A DNA stretch of 30,458 nt. Origin: Phytophthora quininea. Taxonomy: Eukaryota; Oomycota; Peronosporomycetes; Peronosporales; Peronosporaceae. The stretch is taken from contig JAAVTG010000762.1 of the NCBI GenBank assembly GCA_011947345.1, forward strand, positions 1-30,458, read 5' to 3'. Under the pieces are notes generated by a model. The model ran no database searches and had not been told where the DNA came from. It saw only the letters and a program-made list of their open reading frames with translations. The first letter of the stretch is position 1. Each line of letters opens with the position of its first letter. The position numbers and the translations under genes are program-made. This document shows positions 1 through 10,528 of the stretch, piece by piece.

Positions 1-1447
1 TCAGTAGCTCTGTAATTTGCAGTACAATCTACAGCACATACGACAGCGTGTTAGTGCAAGCCAAGAGTATCAGGATCATGCAACCAACCTCCGTTTTCTC
101 GGCCATTAATCCCTTGACGTGGCGCTTCCGCGAGTAATACACGACGTGGACAAGGTATGGTGCTTCAATGCTGATCCAGAAGCGGCCCTGCGGCCGTCCT
201 TCTTCCTCCGACGCTGCTTGCTTCGTGCGCTCGTAAACGTTCATCATATCCCAACCACCTCGCGGTTTTTCCAGTCCCAACACATTGCCCTTCGAACTAG
301 AACTTTGGTTCATGTGCTGCAGCAAAAAGTTATCTAGTTCTTGAATGAAAATGCGCATGGACGCTGCCGGCGTCGTATGGGTCAGATAAACAGCAACGAT
401 GCAGCGACGATCGAGACTCTTGCTCTGCACGGTCACCGCATTTTCCAGCATGATGCCGTTGGGGATGTAGGCCAAGCCTTTGTCATACTGCCGCAACGAG
501 AAACCTTGTAGGAACAGTCGCTCCACCACACCCTCATGGCCCTGGAAGGACAAGTGCAAGCCACTCTTAATCTGCTCGTCCTGCAGCGTCATCAACCCGC
601 CCATAATATTCTTCAACTGCACAGACAAAAGGGTCAGCAGGTCCTCAATAAAAAAATTAAATTAAATAGCAGTCGTCGCTTACCCACGAGTGAGCTCCAA
701 AGACAAACACGAACTCCACCATAATCACAGCCACCGCCGATATCTGACCTGACTCGAAATCCGAAAAGCGACCGATCTCGTCAATAATGCACAGGGACAC
801 CACTGCCGCCACCAGAAGCACTTTAATCACCTAGCACAATAACAGTTAAACCACTCTCCAATATATAAATAATAATAATTTACTCACCCCAATGCCCTCC
901 GTGACGATCATCACGCGACTGTAGTCATCGTCGTCTTTTGACACTGACCGACTCCACCCTTGCACTCGAACGATTCCCTATCCAATAAAAAAGTTAACAC
1001 ATGGCTCTCTACAATAAAATTTGAAAAGAATAACCTACCCATGTGACGTAATTGCAAAAACAAATGACTGTCCACACCAACGGCGGCCCCAATAGCAACG
1101 TGATAACTCCCTGCAGCTTTCGGGTCCATGGACAATAAGCTTTCCAGGTCCATCACGTAGGCCGCAAACCACGCAAACAGCACGAAAACCACCCAGGACA
1201 GAGGCCGCAGTAGCATCTTCTCGAACTCTCGCAGCCAGGCGAACAGAGCCGGCAGGATGCGGCGGGCGATGCGCAGCGAAAAGCGCACGGCCTCCACGCG
1301 CAAGAAGTAGGCGGCAGCCAGCAGCGCCAGCCCCAGGAACACGCGCCATTGGTCGCTGGACGACGAGGAGGCGGCGGACGTGGACAGCGGCAAGGTCGGC
1401 GCAGCCGTCGGAGCCTCAACGAACGCCGTGGTGTTGTTGCTGCTCAT
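1..1447 (-). CDS. MscS-family mechanosensitive ion channel, 3' end beyond the window
   Basis: Predicted small-conductance mechanosensitive (MscS-like) membrane channel. My gene model has exons 1447-1039, 964-888, 830-684, 643-89 and 28-1, and stays in frame across all four introns (74, 57, 40 and 60 bp). The N-terminus is Ser/Thr/Ala-rich, followed by hydrophobic segments around residues 35-50 and 75-100, then a hydrophobic stretch in exon 3. Exon 4 shows the MscS pore-to-beta-domain transition (LSVQLKNIMGG) and the family hallmark of a VERLFLQGFSLR segment followed by YIPNGIML. The last intron (88-29) has a weak donor (GTTGGT) but a good CTAAC branch-like site. Splicing it replaces a stop near position 29 with an open frame to the window edge, so the protein is at least 405 residues. 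The exon 2 acceptor at 965-966 was chosen because it is the one that keeps frame. Which membrane it occupies is unknown. The family call is secure; exact splice sites are less so. Confidence 0.85.
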
Positions 1448-1654
1448 TTTTTTAAAGAAAAAGTGGGAGAATTTACTATAAAAATGTGTATAAGAAGATT
1501 TTTATGCAAAATTTCGTTAAAGCAAAAGAAAATCGTGCTTACCGCGCGATCAAGCTTTCCAGGCCCCGCGGCTACGTCATAACGGTACCAACACGTGGAA
1601 TGAAGGAAATGATGAGCAGCAGACTACCAGTAAAGCGCCCGTGGCTTGCTTTGC
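1448..1654. other. Intergenic, 5' flank of the MscS-like gene
   Basis: This is an A/T-rich stretch just upstream of the minus-strand MscS start codon. A run of A/T directly precedes the ATG at 1447. No ORF with recognisable content was found. The core promoter of the channel gene should lie here, but no element could be named with confidence. Confidence 0.4.
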
Positions 1655-1995
1655 AAAATGTTTGGTGTGCTTAGTGGCCAGCTAGCGGAGAAGTCGACGC
1701 AACGTTACCGAAGACTATTACAAGATGAAGATGTCGAATTTGGAATGGCAGTTCTAGCCATGGACTCTATTGGTATCATTTGGATGGCGTCACAGTTCGT
1801 CCAGCTGACCTGCGGACACTCAGAGGTTGACGATGACATTGTTTGCGACGCACAGTGTTGTAGACCACATCTTCAAGAGTACAAATACCGAGTACGTGGC
1901 CATGCACTCCGGCGGTGGCGACTTTGCCAAAATGGATATTGCCGCAGGCAAGACAGCGAGCTGCCGTCAAGGAAGTGCACGGCAAGCCCGGCCAT
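1655..1995 (+). pseudogene. Decayed fragment of the jacalin-related family C-terminal region
   Basis: The translation aligns with the C-terminal region of the neighbouring lectin genes. MFGVLSGQLAEKST at about 1658 matches the FGVIIDQLIEKST of copy 1, and IIWMASQFVQLTCG near 1780 matches IVWMASQFVQPICG. After roughly 1840 the similarity continues in another frame (IFKSTNTEYVAMHSGGGDFA against IFESTDTQDVTVVVHCGGDD), then shifts again near 1950 (AVKEVHGKP against TVKELQDKT). There is no lectin domain, no signal peptide and no intact terminus. It also carries many substitutions and an internal gap. This is a real relic, unlike the intact-looking but frameshifted copies downstream. It lies in the same orientation as copy 1, which suggests tandem duplication followed by loss. 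Confidence 0.8.
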
Positions 1996-2431
1996 GCTCG
2001 GAACGAGAATCCCAAGCTGTATAATAAGTGCATGTACCTATGTGGCAAGTCAACCATGACACAAAGTGATTTGTCACTTGCCGAGTGATGAGGGACAACC
2101 TCTCAATGTGACGATAAGGCGTGAACTGCTCTACGAGGTCATGCACTTTCGTCCACGGAACCAGCAACAAACTTTGGTACGTCTTGAGGATGATTAACCC
2201 GTGCCTTCGTGTTTTTTCTTCCTTCTGAGCTAACTGTAGTTGTTCGCAGGGGGAAATGGTTTAGGTCAGCATTGGTAGTACCATTGATGTGCTTGGGGTG
2301 CGCTTCTGGAAGGGAAATCCTCACACATCCGAGATGTTATCCCGGTTGCTCGAACATATCACGCTTTGTGATCTCACAACTTTTCATTTATTCGGACCGA
2401 CCAACGTGGCATTACCAAAGAACCACGTGCG
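1996..2431. other. Intergenic, 5' flank of lectin copy 1
   Basis: No coding potential that I could support on either strand. It spans the decayed 3' end of the relic and the upstream region of copy 1. A stretch around 2370-2395 (CTCACAACTTTTCATTTATT) is pyrimidine-rich and loosely resembles an oomycete initiator region, about 40 bp before the start codon. This is weak and not scored as a site. Confidence 0.35.
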
Positions 2432-5400
2432 ATGATATTCCGGTCTCTGTTGCTGCTGCTCGTCGCAAGCGAAGCTGCTTGGGCTGCCGACGTCCAAGTG
2501 AGTGAGACTTTCGGCGGACCACACGGCACCGCGTTCTCCGACGAGGCCACTGCAGCTGTTGGCCAAACAGTCAAGTCGATCACCATCCGTGCGGGAGAAC
2601 GCGTCGACGGCCTCACGCTGACAATCTCGACGCCAACACCTCAAACGTATTCGCATGGCGGTGGCGGTGGGACTGAGAACACGCTCAACCTCGGTGCGGG
2701 CGAGGTCATTACGTCGATGGAAGCGCACTGGGGTAAGAAGAAGGGCACCCGCATCTTCTACCTCAGCTTTGGCACCAGTGCCGGGAACTCGGTCTCCTCC
2801 GGGTCGATGACAAACGAGAAGGGAACGGTGACAGCACCCGAAGGCTTCCAGTTGGTCGGCTTCACCGGTCAGGACGGCGACGAGATCGATTTAATCGGTG
2901 CTGTATGGGCACGGATCACGCCTGAGACTCCCCGCCAGCTACGGAAGCACCCGCTCCAGCGGCTACTGAGGCCCCTGCACCGGCATCGGCCCCAACTAAA
3001 GCCCCAGCAGCCAGCGCTGACAAAGCAGCGGCTGGGTCAGGGGCACCTACCAGCAGTGATGCCTCAACGGCAGGATCAGAGGCTCCTGCCAGTAGTGATG
3101 ACTCGGCGACAGGTTCGCAAACTCAACTAGCCAGCGGTAGTGCAGCGGACACCGAGGTTCAAATTGATGCTCCTGCGGCCAGCGATGATGTATCAATGGC
3201 AGCATCAGCAATGAGTAGCGATTCGTCCACAGCAGGCTCAGAGGACCCGGCAGACATCGGCGACACCACAGCTGCTGGATCAGGAGCAAGTGATGATTCC
3301 TCTGCGGGTGGATCGAGGTCTCCTGTGCCGTCAGCGAGCGCTGTCGTAATTGGTACTGACCCTGCACCAACAGAGGCTCCGGCTCCAGCAGCTACGGAGG
3401 CCCCAGCACCCACTGCACCACCGATTTCTATCGAGGACTCAGTCCAATTGAGTGAGAGTTTCGGCGGCCCGCACGGCACTCAATTCTCTGACGAATCGAC
3501 CGCCAGGTCTGGACAATCCGTCGCATCCATTTCGATATTCACGGGCGAGCGACTTGATGGTCTTACGATGGAAATTACAGCGCCGAAGCCGCTAGCATTC
3601 ACGCACGGTGGAACTGGAGGAGAGGCCAAGAAGCTCACATTGGGCGAAGGAGAACACATCACGTCCATGGAAGTTCACTGGGGCAAGAAGGACAAACGTA
3701 CGCGGATCTTCTACGTGAATTTCGTCACGAGTGCAGGCAACTCGCTCGCGGGTGGGTCGATGACTGAAGAGAAGGGCACGGTGACTGCCCCGGAAGGCTT
3801 CCAGCTGGGTGGATTCTTTGGTCAGGACGGCGAGGAGATCGATAACCTGGGAGTGGTGTGGACTAGCATCGAAGCCGTCACGGTGGCGCCAACACCCGCT
3901 CCTGCTGCTGCCGGTTCTGCTGGAGCCGAGACACAAACGGTGAACATGAAAGCGACTCTGCTCAGCGAGGCATTTGGCGGTCCTCACGGCGAAGGGTTCT
4001 CGGATGAGACGTCGGCCTTGTCAGGACAAGTCGTAACCGCGCTTACTGTCCGAGGTGATAAACGAGTTGATGGCGTCACACTTGACATCGCCAAACCGAT
4101 AGCGAAATCATTCTCGCATGGAGGATCAGGCGGAACACCCAACGTACTCACTCTTGGCGAGGGTGAGTACATTACGTCGATGGAGGCCCATTGGGGCAAG
4201 AAGGACGATCGTACCCGCATCTTTTACCTAAGCTTCGGCACGAATGCAGGCAACTCGGTCTCAGCAGGATCCAAGACCGAAGAATCGGTCAAAGTGACTG
4301 CACCGGAAGGATACCAACTCGGCGGGTTCTTTGGTCGCGCTGGTGAAGAAATCGATCTGCTTGGTGTGGTGTGGACGAGCATTAAAGCCGTACCCGTGCC
4401 AGGTTCTGGCGAGGACATTATGCTCAGCGCCATGTATGGCGGGCCCCATGGCATCGCATTCTCGGATATTGCAAAGGTTCGACTTGGCCAGGCGTTTAGT
4501 TCCGTCACGATCCGCGGTGAAGAGCGTGTCGACCAAGTCACGCTGCAAGTTTCATCACCAGAAGCATTAACCTGGACCCACGGAGGTTCGGGGGTGAAGA
4601 CCACGTGCTAACTCTCGGGCAGGGTGAACTTATCAACTCGATGGAAGTTCACTGGGGAAAGGTGGGCGGTCGCACACGTGTGTTCTACCTCGGCTTTGGG
4701 ACGAGTGCTGGCAATTCAGTAGGCGTCGGTAGCAAAACGGGCGATAACATTCTACTGACAGCACCCGAGGGCTACAAACTCGGTGGATTGTTCGGTCGCG
4801 CTGAAAGTGAAGTGGATCAAATCGGCGCCATTTGGACGAAGATCGACGCCAAGCACATGGAGCTCACGGATGAAGTAGGCTCGGACTGGTACGGATCCAC
4901 GATTCGCAACTGGGTCGGCCCCACCATCGGTAACGCCAAGGACACTGCGTGCTACCGGAAGATGCAAAACCAGAACAGCGACGGCGTCTGTCCTCTGGGC
5001 TACAGCACCGACGGCGGTAGCTGCATCACGCAGTGCCCATTCTCCTACCCGGTCGAGTGCTACGCCGAGTGTATCCCTCAGAACGACGACTGCGCACAGG
5101 CAATAATGCAGAAGGTTGCTTCTGTGGCCGGTGTCGTGTTCAACGCCGCAACTGGCGGGGTTTTCAAAACGATTTGGAACACTTACAAGACCGCCAAGCG
5201 AGTCTACATGTGCGCCGCGACGGTCATTTCCGTCCTCAAGTCGTTCATTTATTACATGCGCTTTAAACAAACCACAGCACCCCAGGGAGACGTCGAGCAA
5301 ATGCTTGCCGTTGCCTACAAGACCGACGTCATCATTGTCGATTTACCCGTGGCTGTGGCGACTTGTCTTGGCATGCCAGTGCCGAAGAAACTGCAGGCAA

Positions 5401-6368
5401 CGGGTATCGTCCTCATGATCGTCGAGAACATCGTCAAGCAGGCCATCGTCAACGGAGAGCAGATCGTCTCGTCAGCCGAGAACGTCATCAAACTTCTCAC
5501 AGACACCAAAGCCATCGACACACCCGACTCGACCGTGACGGAGCTCCAGGACTTTATCGACTCGAACTCGTCGTGCGGATACGAGCTCAAGCGACTCGCA
5601 GACCACGTCATTTACTCGGTCAGCGACATCCGCAACAAGACACCGAACGCTGCTATTGATGACATCCGCGTGACCGTGAGCGAGTCTTCTCTCGTGCTGA
5701 ACGAGATCCCCGCAGTGACCAACAATTGCATGAAGGAAATGTTGCCAACAAAGACGCCAACGGCTGCCTTCGAGACTCGAGACTTGCTGCGAAAGACGTT
5801 CGGGGTCATCATTGACCAGTTGATCGAGAAGTCAACGACCGATATGGGCGTTAACGTCGCTGAAGAGGATTACTTGCTTGAGGTGTCGAACTTGGGGCTC
5901 ACCGCCATAGGAGGACTTGACCCTACGGGTATCGTTTGGATGGCGTCGCAATTCGTCCAGCCCATCTGTGGACCGACCGCTTTCATCGGAGAGATCGACG
6001 ATGGCACTCTGTACGACGCGCTGGGGCTCACGACTATCGACGACGCGTTCGAGGGTAGCTACGGCTGGTGGACCAAGAAAGGAGACGGTGTGGTGAGCCT
6101 CATCTTCGAGAGCACCGACACACAAGATGTGACCGTTGTCGTTCACTGTGGTGGTGACGATTTCGCTGAGGTGGACGTCGCAGCAGGTGAGACTGTAACT
6201 TGGGACTCCACTGTGAAGGAGCTGCAAGACAAAACCTTCTACTTGGATCGGTGGCGTCCTGGTGTTGGTGGATTACCTGGTTCAGGAGGTGGTTCGCTCG
6301 TGATGTGGATCCCGAGGTCTGACGACGGTGGACATATCTCCATGCACGTACGGATCAACGCCAGCTAG
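2432..6368 (+). CDS. Secreted jacalin-related lectin copy 1, four jacalin-like domains (two frameshifts in the given sequence)
   Basis: Probable secreted carbohydrate-binding protein. The ATG at 2432 opens a classic signal peptide (MIFRSLLLLLVASEAAWAA). Four jacalin-like domains start near 2500, 3440, 3945 and 4410. Each shows GGPHG..FSD, then HGG.GG, a SMEVHWGKK-type strand, TRIFY, and a closing GFFG...EID..GVVWT. A Ser/Thr/Ala/Pro-rich linker of about 170 residues separates domains 1 and 2. The shared C-terminal region (about 4855-6368) has a Cys cluster (CPLGY...CPFSYPVECYAECIP), a helical middle and a beta-rich end. The reading frame breaks twice by one missing base: in the C run at 2930-2933 and the G run at 4590-4594. 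Homology continues exactly in the next frame each time. No intron was needed. The lectin assignment follows jacalin motifs; ligand and role are unknown. It could be a pseudogene if the breaks are real. Confidence 0.85.
2500..4855 (+). repeat. Four divergent jacalin-like domain repeats within lectin copy 1
   Basis: The domains begin (GGPHG motif) at about 2509, 3460, 3973 and 4435. Domains 2, 3 and 4 are nearly contiguous with short linkers, whereas domain 1 is set apart by the low-complexity linker. Domains 2 and 3 look most alike (both contain VTAPEG[FY]QLGGFFG and VWTSI.AV), suggesting they arose from a recent internal duplication. Confidence 0.8.
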
Positions 6369-6385
6369 GTAGATTTGGTGGTGTC

Positions 6386-6391
6386 AATAAA
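6386..6391 (+). terminator. AATAAA polyadenylation-like signal after lectin copy 1
   Basis: A perfect AATAAA lies 17 bp after the copy 1 stop codon. It is the plausible 3' processing signal of that gene. The next gene starts less than 100 bp further on, so the two transcription units are very closely packed. Confidence 0.45.
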
Positions 6392-6480
6392 CTTGTAGCG
6401 CTTCTTGCATGAAGTTCGCCACCCGGCATACCCCGGTTTTGTCACGACGTTCAGGCCATTCAAATCTCGTAGCGGAGACG

Positions 6481-8029
6481 ATGCTTCCTCTGCTGGAATG
6501 GGTCGCGAACGAGTCGAACGTGACAGTAGCCCGCGACCTGATTGACCCGGTGGCTACTGTGAGTCTGTTTGGCGACGACGACCGATCGATCGTTGCGCAG
6601 AGTAACGTGGAGACGAATGCTGTGTTGGTGACGCTGCGTCCTGGGTCCTTCTTGAATGGCGCCGATTGGCTCGAGAAATACTCGGGTGGCAACAAGACCA
6701 AGCTGCAGGAAAGGATCAACGACATGCAGTTGAGCGGGACTGTGCGGACGACAATGGTGCTGTTGGCAGAGTTCGCGCTGGGTGACAAGAGCGCTTTCAG
6801 TGGCTACATCAACCAACTTCCGACGGACATCTCGCTGCCACTTTCGTGGAGTGTCGAGCATCGTGCAATGCTCAAACAGACGACAGCGTACGTATAAGTT
6901 GAGGAGATTTTTGCTGGGGAGATAGTTTATGGTGGTGGTGTCTTTAGATTCCCGATTCTTGACGACAAGTTGGTGCTTGAAATGCACTCTCGTTATGCCG
7001 AACCGCTGGCCAATTCGTTTCCAGAAATTTGGCCACGTAGTGTAGCGACTTTCCAACGTTTCCTGTGGGCCTACTCGGTTGTGTCTTCGCGGTAAGAACC
7101 TCAGGCGTGTGTATGCTGTGTAGATGGATGCGTTAAAGGTTTACTTTTATTTGATATCAAACACAGCGCTTTCAAGATTGCAGACGACCAAGAGCCAACA
7201 TTGCTGCCGGTTATTGACATGGCCAACCATGCTGCTGAAAACCCCGCTGCACACATCGTAAAGATGGACGATGGCAGCTTCCAGGTGTGTAGATTTCTGC
7301 GTATTCTTTTTCACTATTGCTGACACTTTTTGTTTCTTCTCGATAGCTCACTACTCTGCGGAAGCTGGAGAAGAATGAACCGGTTACAATTTCCTATGGA
7401 GATCTCTCTAACGCACAGGTAAAGAGCGCCGGCTTCAGTTCTTGTGAATTAGTTTTCATGTTTTTTTATTGCTGTGTTTGCAGCTATTATGTCGGTATGG
7501 ATTCGTGCTCCCTACGCTGGTTCCATCGGATTCGATCCACATCACGAGCTCGGAGCTCACTCAAGCCTTCAAAGTTAGCTCGCATGGCAGTGAAGACGAA
7601 GAGGATGAAGACAACTATCAAGCTGAAGATGACAATACAGCCAGCGGAAAAGGCAAAGGCAAAGCGAAGGCCAGAACTCGCCCAGCTAAGCGGCGAAAGC
7701 TAGACAACTCCGAAGCGCAAGACGACGAAAACTCGCTGTTCTTTTCGCTTCACGGAGACGCCGAGCAAGAGTTCGGACTGGGTGATGCCCTGCTGACATT
7801 CGTCATGGGAGCTCAACTGCCCGCTGAGCAACTTTACGACGCACTAGCAGTTGTCCTCCAAGACAAGGACAAGAGATACAGCGACATGCTAGAGGTTTCT
7901 TCGAGTTCTTCTGAAGTCAAGGCGATTCAGCTGCTTTGTCAGCACGAACGACAAATCTGCCGACGAATTCTGGTGGGGTTAATGACGCTGGAAGAAGGCT
8001 CTGACTCCAGCGACGATGAAGACGAGTAG
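6481..8029 (+). CDS. SET-domain protein lysine methyltransferase, SETD3/Rubisco-LSMT-like
   Basis: Predicted SAM-dependent protein lysine (or histidine) methyltransferase. Exons 6481-6887, 6948-7091, 7167-7284, 7347-7418 and 7484-8029 join in frame to 428 residues, with introns of 60-75 bp. Key SET signatures lie across exon junctions: VIDMANHAAEN (the NH motif that helps form the active site) and ISYGDLSNAQLLCRYGFV (the substrate-lysine and SAM-side motif of the SETD3/LSMT group). The C-terminal part, matching the LSMT substrate-binding region, carries an acidic then basic insert (EDEEDEDN, then GKGKGKAKA) and ends in SDDEDE. I chose the ATG at 6481 because it has A at -3 and starts MLPLLEWV; an upstream in-frame ATG at 6409 would add 24 residues and begins 18 bp after the AATAAA of copy 1. 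The frame is clean. The substrate cannot be told from the sequence. Confidence 0.85.
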
Positions 8030-8097
8030 CTTAATCCCAATCAAAGCAGCTTCTTCAAAAGTAATTTGGTAGTATTGATGACACATTTACTCATTTT

Positions 8098-10150
8098 TTA
8101 ACTGACATTGATTCTGGCATGCATGGTAAGTTGGCCTCCCCAGATGAATGCGGGACCCAAAGTACGAGCGATCCGCCTCCTGATCCAGGAAGGCCGACTG
8201 CATTACGTCTCCACCGATCCAAGTACAGCGTCTTGTCCTGCAACTTCGCCACCGTCGAGTTCCACGTCACCGTCGCTCCTGCACTCACTTCCACCTCTGC
8301 GAATTTCTCTCCACCCGAACGAATGATGACCGTCACGTCCTTATGATCTGTGCTCTCGAAAAGGATGCTGACGACTCCATCTCCTTCTTTATTCCAAGCG
8401 CCGTAGCTGCCTTTAAACGCTTCGTCCACAGTCGTGAGTCCGAGTGCATCGTATAGTTTTCCGTCGTCGATCTCGCCGATGAACATTGTGGGGCCGCAAA
8501 TTGGCTGGACGAACTGGGACAGCAGCCAAAGAATTCGTGTGGGATCTAGTCCAGCCAATGTCACTAGCCCCATGTTCGTCACGTCCAATACGTAGTCACT
8601 TATGGCAACGTTAGCGCCCATATCCGTCACGCCTGAGCTAATGAGCTGCTCGACGATCACGCCCAACGTCTTGCGAAGTAGATCACGAGTCTCAAACGCA
8701 GCTTTCGTTGTCTTATTGGACATTAACTCCAGCATGCAGTCATTGGTGACCATGGGCACGTCGTTCACCATGAGCGACGACTTGCTGATTTTCACTCGAA
8801 GGTCGTTCAGAGCGATGTCAGAAGTATCGTTGCGGAGTTTGATCACTGAGGCGATGACATAGTCCGTGAGGTTTTTCAGTCGGAATCCACAAGTCGAGTT
8901 GGAGTCGATGAGCTCCTGGACTTCGTCGACGCTGGCGTCGGTCGTGTTCGCCGCGGTGGTGTTAGTCAGCAATGCGATCACATTCACTGCGGACGAGACG
9001 ATCTGCTGTCCGTTGACGATCGATTGCTTGACGATGGTCTCGACAATCTGGGTCACGATATCGGAGAATCTGAGACCCGCGGGGATTGGGATGCCAAGAC
9101 AATTGCAGACTGCAGTAGGTAGCGCGAAAGCCACCACGTCCGACTGGTACGCGACAGCAAGCAATTCTTCCATGTCGCTCTCCGGAGCTGAAGTCTGATG
9201 GAAGCTGAGGTAGTAGATGAGAGATCGAATGATCGAGATGATGCTCCCCGCGCAGAGCGTGACTCGCTTGGCGTTCTTGTAGGATGAGAAAATCTCGCCA
9301 AATACACCAGCGGTGGCGGTGTTGAAGATAGTGTTGGCCAAGGCTGCGACCTTGGACATCACTTCGAGGACACAATCGTCGTTGATCGGAATGCACTCGG
9401 CCATGCAGACTACCGGGTAGGCCAGCGGACACTGCGAAATGCAGTTGGTGCTCTGCTTGTTATACCCCAGCGGACAAGCTTCTTTGCTATCGAACGACTC
9501 CGTCTTCCGGTAGCATGCAGTGTCTGTGGCATCGCCGATTGTGGGGCCGACCCAGTTGCGGATCGTGACGCCGTACCAGTCCGAGCCCATTTCGTCCGTA
9601 AGCGACAACGACGTCGCCGACCTCCTCGTCCAAATGACCCCCAATTGATCGATCTCACTTTCAGACCGACCAAAGAACCCGCTGAGCTGGTAACCTGGGG
9701 AAGCAGAGACTGTGGCGCTGTCTTCGGTCGGAGTTCCACCGGAGACGAAGTTCCCAGCGTTCGTCCCGAAGCGCAGGTAGAAGATCCTCGTGTTGAGTCC
9801 CTTTTGCCCCAATGGATCTCCATCGACGTAATGTACTCGCCCTCGCCGAACACGAGCGTGTTGTCGGTTCCAGCGGAACCACCGTGAGAAAAAGTCAACG
9901 GTTCTGGAGTCGCCACCTGCAGCGCCACAGCATTCACTCGGTCGCCAGCTTTGATGGTCACGGAGCTGTGAGTCTGCTCGAACTTGATGTTGTTAATGTC
10001 GGAGAAGGCACTGCCTCCATTCCCGCCAAACGCGTGGCAAAGTCGAATGTCTTCGTCTGAAACTGCTTGGCGATATTCCTGAGCGATAATATTGTGAAGA
10101 CCGACGCACGTTAGAAGCAGCAGGACTCGGAGCAGCAGCCGTGTGATCAT
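8098..10150 (-). CDS. Secreted jacalin-related lectin copy 2, one jacalin-like domain (two frameshifts)
   Basis: Single-lectin-domain paralogue of copy 1. The ATG at 10150 starts a strong signal peptide (MITRLLLRVLLLLTCVGLHN). The jacalin-like domain has FGGNGGSAFSD in place of the usual GGPHG, then HGGSAGTDN and EYITSMEIHWGK. The C-terminal region follows (LTDEMGSDWYG, CPLGY, AECIPINDDC, and a final PGSGGGSLVLW). One missing base in the run at 9802-9805 breaks the frame inside the HWGKK strand. A second, in the run at 8138-8141, replaces the usual end with an extended tail that would stop at 8091; in the other frame the family-typical end (ARINVS, stop TAA at 8098) is present. It faces the SET gene tail to tail, with only about 68 bp between stop codons. 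The carbohydrate ligand is unknown. Confidence 0.82.
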
Positions 10151-10528
10151 GAATCGTCCGTGGCTTAAGAGAGAGTAAACTGCAACTGACTCAAGCCACG
10201 GCTCCGAGTCGACGGTCGACGTCGATTCTGAAAGTGCACCAAGAAGATGAACGACCAGAGAGCACTGGCAAGTCCGATGCACAGACGTACGGAGCTGATC
10301 AGTGGACTCTCGCGGCGTCGTCCATACAGATTTTGATAGGTTTTAGCTTCACGATTTGCTTTCAAATCTCTGGCGTTCGATACAAGTGTAAAACGATGAA
10401 CAGGATGAAAAACAGCAGAAGCACTGTGCTTTTTGATGGGGAAGTCGACAACACCGACGAGACCGTTTACAACCGCAACAAGGAAATACCAAGCGATCTC
10501 TGGATGGGACTTGCAGAGTTTTCGACCT
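10151..10528. other. Intergenic between lectin copies 2 and 3
   Basis: A 378-bp spacer holding the promoter side of copy 2 and the 3' end of copy 3, both on the minus strand. About 30 bp upstream of the copy 2 ATG the minus strand reads TCAGTTGCAGTTT, which resembles an initiator-type element but is one base off the published oomycete spacing as I recall it. No gene was recognised. Confidence 0.4.

Noticed and set aside
2942..3480. Long minus-strand open frames over the copy 1 linker and domain 2 (3047-3370, 3159-3479)
   Set aside because: They mirror low-complexity and conserved plus-strand coding sequence and have no recognisable content.
2925..4600. Programmed ribosomal frameshifting in lectin copy 1
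   Set aside because: The breaks are at different places in each paralogue, lie mostly in ordinary homopolymers, and no conserved slippery site with downstream structure was seen.
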